DNA from: Fibrivirga algicola
GTDB taxonomy: Bacteria > Bacteroidota > Bacteroidia > Cytophagales > Spirosomataceae
Assembly: GCF_011742925.1 (NCBI RefSeq)
Contig: NZ_WAEL01000006.1
Coordinates: 62,001-126,000, forward strand
Length of the DNA stretch: 64,000 bases
Reading direction: 5' to 3'
This document shows positions 33,909 through 43,159 of the stretch, piece after piece. Within the stretch, counting starts at the first letter, position 1; every line of letters starts with the position of its first letter. Under the pieces are notes generated by a model, which was not told the DNA's origin, did no database searches, and saw only the letters and a list, made by a program, of their open reading frames with translations. Made by a program: the position numbers and the translations under genes.

Positions 33909-36900
33909 ATGGCCGAACGAATAACGTATGGTAAAACCTGGTGGGGTCAGCAATGGCTTCAGGCATTAACCAGTATTGACGAAGGAAACCGGTTGCCACG
34001 GGGTAAAACATACGCCAATAAAGGGGCCGTCAGGGCCCTGAAGATTGAAACGAACCAGATCAGTGCGCAGGTGCAGGGCAGCAAACCCCGACCCTATAAA
34101 ACAAAACTGACGGTTCGGCTTTTTGAAAAAGCTGAAAAAGACGCGCTGCTGGCCGAGATTCGGCAGAACCCCAGTTTGCTGGCGCAACTGCTGAACCGGC
34201 AATTACCCCCTGACCTTATTCAATTTGCCGACAGCCGGGGTATCCGGTTGTTCCCGCGTTCGTTTACCGAATTGCAGGCTGGTTGCTCATGCCCCGACTA
34301 TGCTATGCCCTGCAAGCATTTGGCGGCTGTTATCTACCTCATTGCCAATGAGATTGATCAGAACCCATTCCTGGTCTTTCTGCTCAAGGGCCTTGACCTG
34401 TTAGCTGACCTTTCGACAGAGAATTTTGGGGCTGGCGGTATGGAAACGGTATTGGCCGTTCCTGATCTATGCACCGACGACCTGCCAGACGACGAAGACT
34501 GGACACCCAATGAGGAAGCGCGCACTGGGCTGGACTTCGCCACCATCCCTATGTTAAGTGAGTCGTTGTTGGGCTTGCTGGAGCCGGAAGTGACATTCAC
34601 GAAGAGTAATTTCCACAAAGACCTCGGCAAAGCGTATAAGCTATTCAGTAAGGGGGCTACAGACAAGGTGGTGGTGAACCACCCGGAACCCAGCGATAGC
34701 ATTGAACTACAGCTCGATGAGCTGCTCGACCTTAGAAAGATTAATATTTTTAGTGAGCATGGCGAAGCGCGGCCACTGCCCCATTTTGCCATTGCTGATC
34801 TGATGGGCTGGCTCGGTGACCTTACCGAAACTGATTGGCCCGACATGAGCGACTCGGTACGGGCGCTCTACCTGACGCGCCAGTTTACGGCGGCTTTGCT
34901 GCGGAGGGGAGCCGTAGTGCCCCAGATTCTGCGCGTCGGAACAGACGGCAATCAGTACCGGGTACGTTGGCTACCGGCTACGCTCAACGAAACCATTCGC
35001 CGCCTTACCGATGCGCTGGCTACCCAACTACCTCCCGAACTGCTCACTATTCGCTGGCAGAAAGATATCATGTCGCCGGCCTCGCCAGCCGAACACGTGT
35101 TGATGCTCTGTTCGCTGCTGCTGCGCCAGCCCGTGAAGCAGCCTACGGTTGAGCTTTGGGAGCGCTGGCCGCTCGAAGACGCCGATCGGCTGTTTTTCGG
35201 ACAAGAAATCCTGAAGCTGGAAGGCTTCGGCAAGCGCGAAAAACCGCTGGCCATGCAACTCTGGCTCAATGACTTTTTCCTGACCCAAAAACGCTTTGTG
35301 CCGATTCTGGCTATTGAAGAAGCCGAATTTGGTGAGGTGTTCAAGCTTAGTTTACTCATTCGTGACCGTGAAGCCGGCGAAGGATTGTCGACGCCGATTC
35401 CGTTGACCGAAATTCTGGACGAGAAGCCGCACCAGAATATCCGGATGGCGGTTTTGCAGGATTTGCTGGTGCTGTCGCGGCATTTTCCCGATTTGGCCAA
35501 GCTGACGAAGAAGAACAGCCCGTCGTACCTGAGTTATGCGCCCGACGATTTTGTGAAAATTTTGCTCGAAAAGCTTCCCCGCATGCAACTGTTGGGCATT
35601 TCGCTGCTGCTGCCGAAGTCACTGCAACACTGGGTACGTCCGCAGGTGGGTGGCCGGTTGAAGGCCAAAAAAGCCACGGCTGGTAACGCGTTCATGAAGC
35701 TCGACGAGATGCTGACGTTCGACTGGCAGGTAGCGATTGGCGATCAGATGGTGGATTACAAGGAGTTTGAATCGCTGGTGAATAACCGGACGGGCCTGGT
35801 GAAGATCAAAGATCAGTACGTGCTGATTGACCCTACTGATCTGGGCCGCCTGCAAAAGCAACTGACCCGCCCGGCCGAACTGACTGGTACCGATTTGCTA
35901 CGTGCCGCTATGGCTGAAGAGTACCAAGGCAATCGCATTGGTATCAGCGCCGACGTACAGGCTATTCTACGCCAGTTTACCGACGCCGAAACCCAGCCCT
36001 TGCCCGACCGTCTGCACGCACAGTTACGCCCGTATCAGCAGCGTGGCTACGACTGGCTGCTGAAGAACACAACCCTGGGTATGGGTAGCCTGCTGGCCGA
36101 CGACATGGGCCTTGGTAAAACGCTTCAGGTTATTTCGGTCCTACTGAAATTCAAACAGGAGGGGCGTTTCGCAAAACAGAAAGGGCTGGTTGTGCTGCCC
36201 ACTACGCTACTAACCAACTGGCAGAAAGAGATTGCTAAATTCGCTCCTGATCTGAAAGCGCACGTGTACCACGGTCCCAACCGTAAGATGCCCGAGGGGA
36301 AAGCCGCTGCCGCGAATGATTTGATTCTGACAACCTATGGCGTAGTGCGCTCTGACCTGGAGACGCTCCGGAAAACGACCTGGTCGGTGCTGATCATTGA
36401 TGAGGCACAGAACATCAAAAACAACGATACCGAGCAGACAAAGGCGGTGAAAACGCTGAAGAGTCAGGTACGTATTGCGTTGAGTGGTACGCCGGTAGAG
36501 AACCGGCTGTCGGAATTCTGGAGCATCATGGACTTTGTGAACAAAGGCTACCTGGGCGGGGCCAGCAAGTTCAACGAAGAGTTTGGCAAGCCTATTCAGC
36601 AAGAGCGCGACCAGCATAAACTTGATCTGTTCCGCCGCGTGACTAGTCCGTTTTTGCTCCGCCGTGTCAAGACCGACAAGAGCATTATCAGCGACCTGCC
36701 CGACAAGATCGAGAATAACCAGTTTTGCGCCCTCACGCCCGAACAGGCGGCGCTTTACCAAAGTGTGGTGGCCGAGAGTATGCGGGCTATTGAAGAAAAA
36801 GACGGTATGGCCCGTCGCGGATTGGTTCTAAAGCTGATGACCGCCCTGAAACAGATTGGTAATCACCCGCATCAGTACCTGAAAAAAGGGAACCAGAACC

Positions 36901-37430
36901 CGGCGCTGTCGGGCAAGGTGACGTTGTTGCTCAACCTGCTGGAGACGATCTACGCCAGCCACGAAAAGGTGCTGATTTTCACACAGTACCGCGAAATGGG
37001 CGAGTTGCTACAGCAGTTCATTCAGCAGGCATTCGGTCAGGAGCCGCTCTTCCTGCACGGGGGTACGTCGCGCGCCGACCGCGACGAGATGGTGGAGCAG
37101 TTTCAGAAAAACCGGTCAGACCATACGTTCATTCTTTCGCTGAAAGCGGGCGGAACGGGCCTTAACCTCACTCAGGCCAACCATGTAGTGCACTTCGATT
37201 TGTGGTGGAACCCCGCCGTTGAGAATCAGGCCACCGACCGGGCCTTCCGGATTGGCCAGACCAAAAACGTACTGGTGTACCGCCTCATGAATCAGGGTAC
37301 GCTGGAAGAAAAGATCGACGCCATGATCCGCTCGAAGAAAGAACTGGCCGACCTCAGCGTAAAAACAGGCGAAACCTGGCTCGGCGACCTCAGTGACGAG
37401 GATTTGAAAGAGCTGGTTAGCTTGGGATAG
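33909..37430 (+). CDS. SWIM zinc-finger SNF2-family helicase
   Basis: An 1173-residue Swi2/Snf2 ATPase. A SWIM zinc finger lies near the N-terminus: Cys126, Cys128 (GCSCPD), Cys135 and His137 (PCKHLA). The long middle region is family-specific. The C-terminal ~480 residues are the motor: DDMGLGKTLQ (Walker A, ~730), VLIIDEAQNIKN (motif II), ALSGTPVENRLSEFWSIMDF (III), then helicase C with FTQYREMG, FILSLKAGGTGLNLTQANHV and DRAFRIGQ. Such proteins remodel protein-DNA or RNA polymerase complexes; their exact role in bacteria is poorly defined and some occur in defence contexts, but here the neighbours look ordinary. Followed by a perfect 19-bp hairpin. Confidence 0.93.
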   Translation: MAERITYGKTWWGQQWLQALTSIDEGNRLPRGKTYANKGAVRALKIETNQISAQVQGSKPRPYKTKLTVRLFEKAEKDALLAEIRQNPSLLAQLLNRQLPPDLIQFADSRGIRLFPRSFTELQAGCSCPDYAMPCKHLAAVIYLIANEIDQNPFLVFLLKGLDLLADLSTENFGAGGMETVLAVPDLCTDDLPDDEDWTPNEEARTGLDFATIPMLSESLLGLLEPEVTFTKSNFHKDLGKAYKLFSKGATDKVVVNHPEPSDSIELQLDELLDLRKINIFSEHGEARPLPHFAIADLMGWLGDLTETDWPDMSDSVRALYLTRQFTAALLRRGAVVPQILRVGTDGNQYRVRWLPATLNETIRRLTDALATQLPPELLTIRWQKDIMSPASPAEHVLMLCSLLLRQPVKQPTVELWERWPLEDADRLFFGQEILKLEGFGKREKPLAMQLWLNDFFLTQKRFVPILAIEEAEFGEVFKLSLLIRDREAGEGLSTPIPLTEILDEKPHQNIRMAVLQDLLVLSRHFPDLAKLTKKNSPSYLSYAPDDFVKILLEKLPRMQLLGISLLLPKSLQHWVRPQVGGRLKAKKATAGNAFMKLDEMLTFDWQVAIGDQMVDYKEFESLVNNRTGLVKIKDQYVLIDPTDLGRLQKQLTRPAELTGTDLLRAAMAEEYQGNRIGISADVQAILRQFTDAETQPLPDRLHAQLRPYQQRGYDWLLKNTTLGMGSLLADDMGLGKTLQVISVLLKFKQEGRFAKQKGLVVLPTTLLTNWQKEIAKFAPDLKAHVYHGPNRKMPEGKAAAANDLILTTYGVVRSDLETLRKTTWSVLIIDEAQNIKNNDTEQTKAVKTLKSQVRIALSGTPVENRLSEFWSIMDFVNKGYLGGASKFNEEFGKPIQQERDQHKLDLFRRVTSPFLLRRVKTDKSIISDLPDKIENNQFCALTPEQAALYQSVVAESMRAIEEKDGMARRGLVLKLMTALKQIGNHPHQYLKKGNQNPALSGKVTLLLNLLETIYASHEKVLIFTQYREMGELLQQFIQQAFGQEPLFLHGGTSRADRDEMVEQFQKNRSDHTFILSLKAGGTGLNLTQANHVVHFDLWWNPAVENQATDRAFRIGQTKNVLVYRLMNQGTLEEKIDAMIRSKKELADLSVKTGETWLGDLSDEDLKELVSLG

Positions 37431-37434
37431 GCTT

Positions 37435-37487
37435 TTTCGTGCACAGGTACGTTAGTTGGTTTGTCAGGAACGTACCTGTGCACGAAA
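37435..37487. terminator. perfect 19-bp hairpin after the SNF2 helicase
   Basis: TTTCGTGCACAGGTACGTT (37435-37453) and its exact complement (37469-37487) flank a 15-base loop. Each arm contains one copy of the over-represented GGTACGT/ACGTACC word. It begins five bases after the helicase stop codon, so it probably ends or protects that transcript, although no T-run follows on the plus strand. Confidence 0.7.
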
Positions 37488-37666
37488 GAGCGTTGATAGG
37501 TCATCACGCGATGAAACACCAGTTGGTGTGGCTGGGGTTGATTCAGGGCGTAAAGCGGCCAATGGAACTAAACGGCTTACTCCCTTCGTAGTAAAGGGGT
37601 TATACACTCTGTGGTGGGGTTTAGGCATGGCTTTTGCGGCCTCCTTTTCAGCATCACCCCAACTTA

Positions 37667-39241
37667 ATGAATTTCAACGAATTAGCGATTATTTCGCCTA
37701 TCCTTGAGGCCCTCGCCGAAGAAGGATACACTACCCCAACCCCGATTCAGGAACAAGCCATCCCGTTAGTAAATGCAGGCCGCGACCTGCTCGGATGCGC
37801 CCAGACAGGCACCGGAAAAACCGCCGCCTTTTCGATTCCGACCCTTCAACGGCTTTATACAAAAAAGCAGTCAGGTCAGTGGTCGAACAAGATCAAAGCC
37901 CTGATTCTTACGCCAACGCGCGAACTCGCCATCCAGATCGATGAGAGCCTTGCTGCGTATGGTCGCCACCTGGACCTTCGCCACGCCGTTATTTTCGGTG
38001 GTGTTGGTCAGAAATCGCAGACAGACGCCCTTCGCAACGGTATCGACATCCTGACCGCCACGCCGGGCCGCCTGCTCGACCTGATGAACCAGGGATTTGT
38101 GAACCTGAAAAGTATCGAGTTTTTCGTGCTAGATGAAGCAGACCGCATGCTCGACATGGGTTTCATCCATGACGTTCGGAAGGTACTGGCGCAGTTGCCG
38201 GCCCAACGGCAATCGCTGTTTTTCTCGGCTACTATGCCCCCCGAAATTGTAAAGCTGGCTGACACGATCCTGACGAATCCCGCCAAGGTGGAGGTTACGC
38301 CCGCTTCGTCGACGGCCGATACGGTAGCGCAGGTGGTTTACATGGTGGAGAAAGACGACAAGCGTAGCCTGTTGCTTCACCTGCTGGAGGATAAAACTAT
38401 TGCTTCGGCGCTGGTATTCAGCCGTACCAAACACGGAGCCGATAAGGTGGCCGAGTTCCTGAACAAGCATGGTGTAAAAACCGAAGCAATTCACGGCAAC
38501 AAAGCGCAAAATGCCCGTCAGCGTGCGTTGAGCAACTTTAAAGACCACACCACCCGCGTATTGGTAGCTACTGATATTGCAGCACGTGGCATCGATATTG
38601 ATAGCCTGTCGCACGTATTCAACTACGAACTGCCAAATATTCCGGAGAGCTATGTACACCGGATTGGTCGTACAGGTCGTGCCGGCGCTAGTGGCATTGC
38701 TATTTCGTTCTGCGAAACCGATGAGCGGGCGTACCTGAAAGATATTCAGAAGTTGATCGGAAAAACCGTTCCGGTGGCACAGGATAATCCGTACAAGTCA
38801 GATAACCTCGACCCGATTGAATGGGCGAAACCACCAAAACCAGAGCCTAAGCAAGGGCGCGGTGGACGTGGCCCACGTGAAGGTGGCCAGAATGGTGGCG
38901 GTCGTAACGGACAATCACAGGGACGTGGCAACGATGGCCGCAGAGACGGAGCGCGTCCGGCACAGGGTCAGCCCCGTTCGGATGCACCTCGCGCTGAGCA
39001 ACCTGCCCGTCCGGCTGGTCAACCGGCTACGCCGAACCGAACCAACAGTCCACGGCCAGAAAATCGCCCTGCTGGTGGTAATCGGAACCCACGCCGCGAT
39101 AACCGGAATACACAAAGCAACTCAAACAGCGCCGAAGACGCCCGCTGGAAACCGTGGACAGCATCATTGTCTACGTCGCCCGACCGCTTTGATAAGCCGC
39201 GCGAGTCTGGCAACAACGGCGATCGGAAGAAACGCTATTAA
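37667..39241 (+). CDS. DEAD-box RNA helicase with RGG-rich tail (RhlE-like)
   Basis: A 524-residue helicase from ATG 37667, where the family Q-motif region begins ([31 protein letters not shown]). Motifs: AQTGTGKT (I), PTRELA (Ia), TPGRLLDL (Ib), [12 protein letters not shown] (II), SATMPPE (III), [12 protein letters not shown] (V), [10 protein letters not shown] (VI). The last ~140 residues are Gly/Arg/Asn/Pro-rich with RGG-type repeats ([19 protein letters not shown]), a flexible RNA-binding tail. It would unwind structured RNA in ribosome assembly or cold adaptation. An upstream in-frame start at 37634 is less likely. The hairpin at 39252-39311 follows. Confidence 0.95.
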   Translation: MNFNELAIISPILEALAEEGYTTPTPIQEQAIPLVNAGRDLLGCAQTGTGKTAAFSIPTLQRLYTKKQSGQWSNKIKALILTPTRELAIQIDESLAAYGRHLDLRHAVIFGGVGQKSQTDALRNGIDILTATPGRLLDLMNQGFVNLKSIEFFVLDEADRMLDMGFIHDVRKVLAQLPAQRQSLFFSATMPPEIVKLADTILTNPAKVEVTPASSTADTVAQVVYMVEKDDKRSLLLHLLEDKTIASALVFSRTKHGADKVAEFLNKHGVKTEAIHGNKAQNARQRALSNFKDHTTRVLVATDIAARGIDIDSLSHVFNYELPNIPESYVHRIGRTGRAGASGIAISFCETDERAYLKDIQKLIGKTVPVAQDNPYKSDNLDPIEWAKPPKPEPKQGRGGRGPREGGQNGGGRNGQSQGRGNDGRRDGARPAQGQPRSDAPRAEQPARPAGQPATPNRTNSPRPENRPAGGNRNPRRDNRNTQSNSNSAEDARWKPWTASLSTSPDRFDKPRESGNNGDRKKRY

Positions 39242-39251
39242 AAAATAGGTT

Positions 39252-39311
39252 GGGGTTTGTAGTTTATCGGTTGATGTTGCTTTGCTTATCAACCGATAAA
39301 TTATAAACCCC
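39252..39311. repeat. 24-bp intergenic hairpin, GTTGCT-apex family
   Basis: Arms 39252-39275 and 39288-39311 match at 22 of 24 positions (mismatches are G-T), around the loop GTTGCTTTGCTT. It lies between the convergent DEAD helicase and SDR genes and could end both transcripts. It is one of the cleanest members of the family. Confidence 0.85.
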
Positions 39312-39320
39312 GAACTGCTT

Positions 39321-40082
39321 TTATCCCGCCGTCATGCCGCCGTCCAGTTGAATGGCCTGACCGGTACAGAAATCGTTTTCAGGGGAGCAGAGCCATAGTA
39401 TAGCCTGGGCAATCTCTTCGGGCTGACCAAAACGCCCTATCGGAATGACGCGGCGCATCCGCTCTTCCATTTCCGGGCTGGTATCCATCAACTCCTGTAC
39501 CATTGCCGAATGAGTATATACCGGGCAAATGGCATTAACCCGAATACTCTTTTTTACGTATTCCAGCGCGGCTGTTTTCGTGAGCCCAATAACGCCGTGT
39601 TTGGCAGCGCTATAGGGAGCTCCCATGGGCATTCCCTTCACCCCCGCAATGCTCGATACATTGACGATCCGCCCCCCCGATGGCTGGTGGAGCATTTGGC
39701 GAATCTGGGCCTGCATTCCGTAAAAAACACCGCCTAAATTTACGGCCATCATATGCTCCCAATCGGCTATTGACTGATCGATCAGCCGGGCAAACCGACC
39801 TCCAATTCCTGCATTATTAACGGCTACATCGAGCTTTCCGAACGTACCTACGGCAAAGCTTACGGCTGCACTCTGCTGTTCTGGATCAGCCACGTTGCAG
39901 GTTATATAAGCGGCTTCGCCTCCTGCCTGCCGAATCATATCGACCGTTTGCTGACCGCCCGCCTCATTAACATCAGAAACCACCAGCTGGCCACCTGCCT
40001 GGGCAAATGCTAATGCAGTAGCCCGACCAATACCTGAGCCTGCGCCAGTTATAAGAACAACTTGTTTTTCAAATGATGACAT
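39321..40082 (-). CDS. SDR-family NAD(P)-dependent oxidoreductase
   Basis: A 253-residue classical short-chain dehydrogenase: cofactor loop TGAGSGIG (12-19), VNNAGIGG (~88-95), and a complete catalytic set Ser144 (NVSSIAG), Tyr157 and Lys161 (APYSAAK). The PVYTHSAMV segment and C-terminal QAIQLDGGMTAG are typical of the glucose-1-dehydrogenase/3-oxoacyl-reductase-like group. Asp37 after strand 2 (VVSDVNEA) suggests NAD(H) preference. Substrate unknown. It diverges from the gene at 40235 across a palindrome-bearing gap. Confidence 0.9.
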   Translation of the reverse strand: MSSFEKQVVLITGAGSGIGRATALAFAQAGGQLVVSDVNEAGGQQTVDMIRQAGGEAAYITCNVADPEQQSAAVSFAVGTFGKLDVAVNNAGIGGRFARLIDQSIADWEHMMAVNLGGVFYGMQAQIRQMLHQPSGGRIVNVSSIAGVKGMPMGAPYSAAKHGVIGLTKTAALEYVKKSIRVNAICPVYTHSAMVQELMDTSPEMEERMRRVIPIGRFGQPEEIAQAILWLCSPENDFCTGQAIQLDGGMTAG

Positions 40083-40191
40083 GTTGGTACGTTTTATGTA
40101 CTGGATTTATAAGCAGGTACTTTTCCTGCTAAAATTAAGACTAAATTATATTGGTATAAGATAAACCTCTACGCTGAACAACTGTCTATAT

Positions 40192-40216
40192 TTACGGTAG
40201 ATTAACACTACCGTAA
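40192..40216. promoter_or_regulatory. perfect 9-bp palindromic operator candidate
   Basis: TTACGGTAG-N7-CTACCGTAA lies in the divergent gap between the SDR (start 40082) and the Cys-motif gene (start 40235), 19 bases before the latter. It overlaps TATATTTA (40187-40194), a near-match to the -7 consensus, so it is well placed for repression by a dimeric regulator. No regulator gene is nearby. Confidence 0.6.
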
Positions 40217-40234
40217 CACAAACCTATTTTCGAG

Positions 40235-41011
40235 ATGATTGCCAACTCTGAGCCTACAACACGCCCGGAATTGATTCCCGGCATCTACAATTACTGCGAC
40301 TCCTGGTGCGAGCGCTGCACTCTCACAAACCGCTGCCGTAGTTACCAGCTTCAACAGGAAAGTGGTCTGACCGACCCCGACCCCAACGCCTCTTTAGTTG
40401 AACAGTTAACCGAAGCGCTTAACCTTACGAAGCAGTACATTGACAAGTTGAATAAGAGCACATCTACACTTCAGGTTGCTACACTCTCGCCAGACGAGCA
40501 GTTGACCCTGGAGGAAGCCGCCCTGAGTCGTCGCCAGCAGACGAAAGACCATCACGCTGCTACGCTGGCTACTGCCTATCTGAAGCAGACGGGCTCATGG
40601 CTGCTAACCGAAAAAGGGCTGCTTGAGCAGGCCGGTAAACAGGAGTTGAAAGAAGTGCAACTGGGCATTCGGACTGAAGACGAGGCCATGGACAAACTGA
40701 CTGACTTGCGAGATGCGTATGAACAGATTCGCTGGTACCGCACGCTGATTCCGGTAAAAACAAAAGCCGCACTCCGGGCAATAGACGAGCAGACCAACGA
40801 CGAATACCTGCTGTCTTACTACAACGGGAAAGCCAAACTTGTTCTTGTTAGCATTGATCGGTCGCTGGCAGCCTGGCAAACGGTCATGAGCTATTTCCCC
40901 GACACAACCGATAACCTGCTGGAGGTGCTGTCGCTACTGAGCCAACTTACCCGGCAGATGGAAGCTTTATTCCCTAATGCCCGCCGCTTTCAACGGCCAG
41001 GGCTGGACTGA
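40235..41011 (+). CDS. conserved protein with N-terminal four-cysteine motif, unknown function
   Basis: A 258-residue soluble protein. Its N-terminus carries Cys21, Cys25, Cys28 and Cys34 in IYNYCDSWCERCTLTNRC, a C-x3-C-x2-C-x5-C arrangement that could hold zinc or an iron-sulfur cluster. The rest is mostly helical, with two Tyr/Trp/Arg-rich stretches (DAYEQIRWYRTLIPVKTKAA and NDEYLLSYYNGKAKLVLVSI). I recall the YNYCD-WCERC motif from unannotated Bacteroidota proteins, but no function is known to me. A perfect palindrome precedes it and a 22-bp hairpin follows, after which comes a GNAT gene on the same strand. Confidence 0.75.
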   Translation: MIANSEPTTRPELIPGIYNYCDSWCERCTLTNRCRSYQLQQESGLTDPDPNASLVEQLTEALNLTKQYIDKLNKSTSTLQVATLSPDEQLTLEEAALSRRQQTKDHHAATLATAYLKQTGSWLLTEKGLLEQAGKQELKEVQLGIRTEDEAMDKLTDLRDAYEQIRWYRTLIPVKTKAALRAIDEQTNDEYLLSYYNGKAKLVLVSIDRSLAAWQTVMSYFPDTTDNLLEVLSLLSQLTRQMEALFPNARRFQRPGLD

Positions 41012-41020
41012 CTGAACTAC

Positions 41021-41095
41021 ACAGTTGACGAATTACACGGTATCATCGCTGCATCCGTTACTTTTAGCCGCAATACTGTGTAATTCGTCAATTGT
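41021..41095. repeat. 22-bp intergenic hairpin
   Basis: Arms 41021-41042 and 41074-41095 (20 of 22 matches; core TTGACGAATTACAC) enclose a 31-base loop. The right arm ends 6 bases before the GNAT start codon, so it could sequester the translation start or end the upstream transcript. Confidence 0.75.
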
Positions 41096-41101
41096 AAGTC
41101 A

Positions 41102-41614
41102 ATGTCTATTCGATTAGCTACTCTACATGACCTGCCAGCCTTGCTCGCACTGCTGCGACGTATTATTCCGCTGATGCAGGAGGCAGGCAATTTTCAGTGG
41201 GACGATACGTACCCAAATGCCGCTGTCTTTAGTGATGATATTACGAAACAGCAACTTTGGGTGGCCGAAATTGACGGTCAGCTGGCGGGCGTATCAGCCA
41301 TTACGACTGATCAGGAGCCAACCTATGCCGATGTTGGCTGGGATATTACCGAGCCAGCCATCGTAACCCACCGCCTGGCGGTTGACCCGGCTTTTCGGGG
41401 AAAGGGAGTAGCCAAAGCGCTGTTAGCGCAGGCTGATGAGGTGGCCAGGGAGCGCGGTATTTCCGTACTGCGGATTGACACAAACACACAGAATAAGGTA
41501 ACACAGCAGCTTTTCCCCGTGCTTGGGTACGTATATGCCGGTGAGATTGGCCTTGATTTTCGGCCATCGCTCCGATTTTTGTGTTACGAAAAGCGCCTGC
41601 CTGTTACGTACTGA
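41102..41614 (+). CDS. GNAT N-acetyltransferase
   Basis: A 170-residue acetyltransferase: MSIRLATLHDLPALLALLRR at the N-terminus, HRLAVDPAFRGKGVAKALLA with the R-G-x-G-x-A acetyl-CoA loop, then VLRIDTNTQNKVTQQLFPVL and the GYVYAGEI strand. The LRIDT-N pattern is typical of a common uncharacterised GNAT group. A hairpin lies directly before its start codon. Confidence 0.9.
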   Translation: MSIRLATLHDLPALLALLRRIIPLMQEAGNFQWDDTYPNAAVFSDDITKQQLWVAEIDGQLAGVSAITTDQEPTYADVGWDITEPAIVTHRLAVDPAFRGKGVAKALLAQADEVARERGISVLRIDTNTQNKVTQQLFPVLGYVYAGEIGLDFRPSLRFLCYEKRLPVTY

Positions 41615-41698
41615 GCAAGGGCCGTTGGCTCAGGTTTTTCAACTGCGTACTATACCTATTGGTTGGTTAGGGTAGTTCGTTTTACAAAAAACCAATTT

Positions 41699-41941
41699 AT
41701 GAAAACCAAACAGTATGTACTCGGCTTAGCCATGGCTTTTATGGCAGCAACCATGTTTGTTGCTTGTGACTCAAAAAAGGAAAACAAAGCTGAAGAGGTG
41801 CAAGATGCCCGTGAAGATCTGAACGAAGCTCGCGCTGAAGGTGATACCAGCGAGATGCGTGACGAGAAAATGGAACTTGATTCGGCTAACAAAGAATACC
41901 GCGATGCTGCTCAGGAAGCTCGTAAGGATTCGATCAAATAA
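41699..41941 (+). CDS. small helical lipoprotein
   Basis: Starting at ATG 41699 the product has 80 residues: a lipoprotein signal (GLAMAFMAATMFVAC, lipid-modified Cys at about residue 23) and a highly charged helical tail of Glu, Asp, Lys, Arg and Ala with heptad-like spacing (DAREDLNEARAEGDTSEMRD), likely a coiled coil. It resembles small envelope lipoproteins of the Lpp or entericidin size class, but no family is certain. A strong terminator follows (41977-42015). Confidence 0.7.
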   Translation: MKTKQYVLGLAMAFMAATMFVACDSKKENKAEEVQDAREDLNEARAEGDTSEMRDEKMELDSANKEYRDAAQEARKDSIK

Positions 41942-41976
41942 ATAAATAGTGCGCTGTATTTACAGCTGCTGACACG

Positions 41977-42015
41977 CAAAAAAGCGGCCTGTTTCATCAA
42001 CAGGCCGCTTTTTTG
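41977..42015. terminator. bidirectional terminator
   Basis: A perfect 17-bp stem CAAAAAAGCGGCCTGTT with its complement (41999-42015), loop TCATC, with A and T tracts. It separates the lipoprotein gene from the convergent manganese catalase. Confidence 0.93.
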
Positions 42016-42060
42016 TTGAATTGTCCTGTAGCGCATTGCCACGCTACGGAGATCACCATT

Positions 42061-42969
42061 TTATGGTTTAATGCCCATTTTCTTGGCCATGTCCGCAAAC
42101 ATTTGTGGATCATAGGCGTACTCGTCGGAACCGGGCGCGTTGAGCTGCGGCTCTTCGTCGAGGTCTGGTACTGGGTGGCCTGGAATTGCACCTTGAATTA
42201 CTTCGAGTGGCTGCCCATCTTCCGGGTGATTCCCGTGCCAGATTTGCCCTACTTGCGTATAATCTTCCTGGCTAAACGTATACAGTTTTAGGTGCAACTT
42301 ATTCTCCATATGCTTCTTCGCCTCCGGAAACTTATCGTTGCTCAGGTCTGGAATCGGCAGCAGCTTGGTGACCTCTACACCAGTTAGTAACTCCAGCGCC
42401 TTGGCGTAAGCAACTACGTGCAGACCGCCACGAACCAACAAATAACCCACCATTTCGCGGGCGGTTGGGTCAGAGACCATTTCGTAGGTACGCATCTTGC
42501 CAGCGCGGGCCCCACATTCCAGAAAGAAGTTGTGAAGCAAGTCGAGCTTCAGGTTACCACTACTGAACACGTTATCGCCCGACCAGAATTTGCCCATCGA
42601 ATCCATAGGCAGAGCTGTTTGACCACTGCTATTGAAGTGATACGTGTTCCGGGCGTTGACACCATCGGCGAGTGGCGCAATGGTTGGGTCGATGCCGCGC
42701 TTGGATACGCCTGTCAGCAACAGATTAATCGTGTACGAAACCACTTCGATATGCCCATACTCTTCACCGGCAATGCTGCAAATAAGATCGTAGAAAGGTC
42801 GTAGCTTTTTCCGACCTCTAAAGTTGAACGACTGATAGGTGTAGTTCATCAGCGTCGACATTTCGCCGAACTTACCGCCCAGTAATTCCTGTACGGCGGC
42901 CGCATCATTAGCCGAGGGATTGGTTGGTGTTGGCAGCTCAATCGGCAGCCGGTCCATTTTCAGGATCAT
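42061..42969 (-). CDS. manganese catalase
   Basis: A 302-residue ferritin-like dimanganese catalase that disproportionates hydrogen peroxide. The five expected metal ligands are all in place: Glu36 (GKFGEMSTLMNY), Glu70 and His73 (AGEEYGHIE), Glu151 (FFLECGARAGK) and His184 (GGLHVVAYAKA). The long C-terminal tail (DLDEEPQLNAPGSDEYAYDP) is typical of the non-haem catalase family. Its need for manganese fits the MntR/MntH pair at the start of the window, although it lies 40 kb away. Monocistronic, ending at a bidirectional terminator. Confidence 0.95.
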   Translation of the reverse strand: MILKMDRLPIELPTPTNPSANDAAAVQELLGGKFGEMSTLMNYTYQSFNFRGRKKLRPFYDLICSIAGEEYGHIEVVSYTINLLLTGVSKRGIDPTIAPLADGVNARNTYHFNSSGQTALPMDSMGKFWSGDNVFSSGNLKLDLLHNFFLECGARAGKMRTYEMVSDPTAREMVGYLLVRGGLHVVAYAKALELLTGVEVTKLLPIPDLSNDKFPEAKKHMENKLHLKLYTFSQEDYTQVGQIWHGNHPEDGQPLEVIQGAIPGHPVPDLDEEPQLNAPGSDEYAYDPQMFADMAKKMGIKP

Positions 42970-43159
42970 AACGTATAGGGGTTTGTTGGTACTACTACCT
43001 GCCTAACCGGTATACACTATCATTGTTATATAAAATCTACAGAAATAGTAGATAATATGGGTGAGGCCTAAAAAAAGCCCCGTAGTCTAACTAGGAGCTA
43101 TCTTTATGAACAGTTTAGAAGAGGCTTAGGGCCATATGCACCGGTAGCCGGTAAGGGGC
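42970..43159. other. intergenic region between manganese catalase and rlmN
   Basis: Contains TCTAC-AGAAATA-GTAGA (about 43035-43051), a small hairpin, and GCCTAAAAAAAGCCCC. No gene seen. The rlmN transcript should end and the catalase promoter should lie here. Confidence 0.3.

Noticed and set aside
36210-36761. 183-codon minus-strand frame
   Set aside because: Antisense to the helicase motor of the SNF2 gene.
39321-40082. Operon of the SDR with the DEAD helicase
   Set aside because: They are convergent and separated by a strong hairpin.
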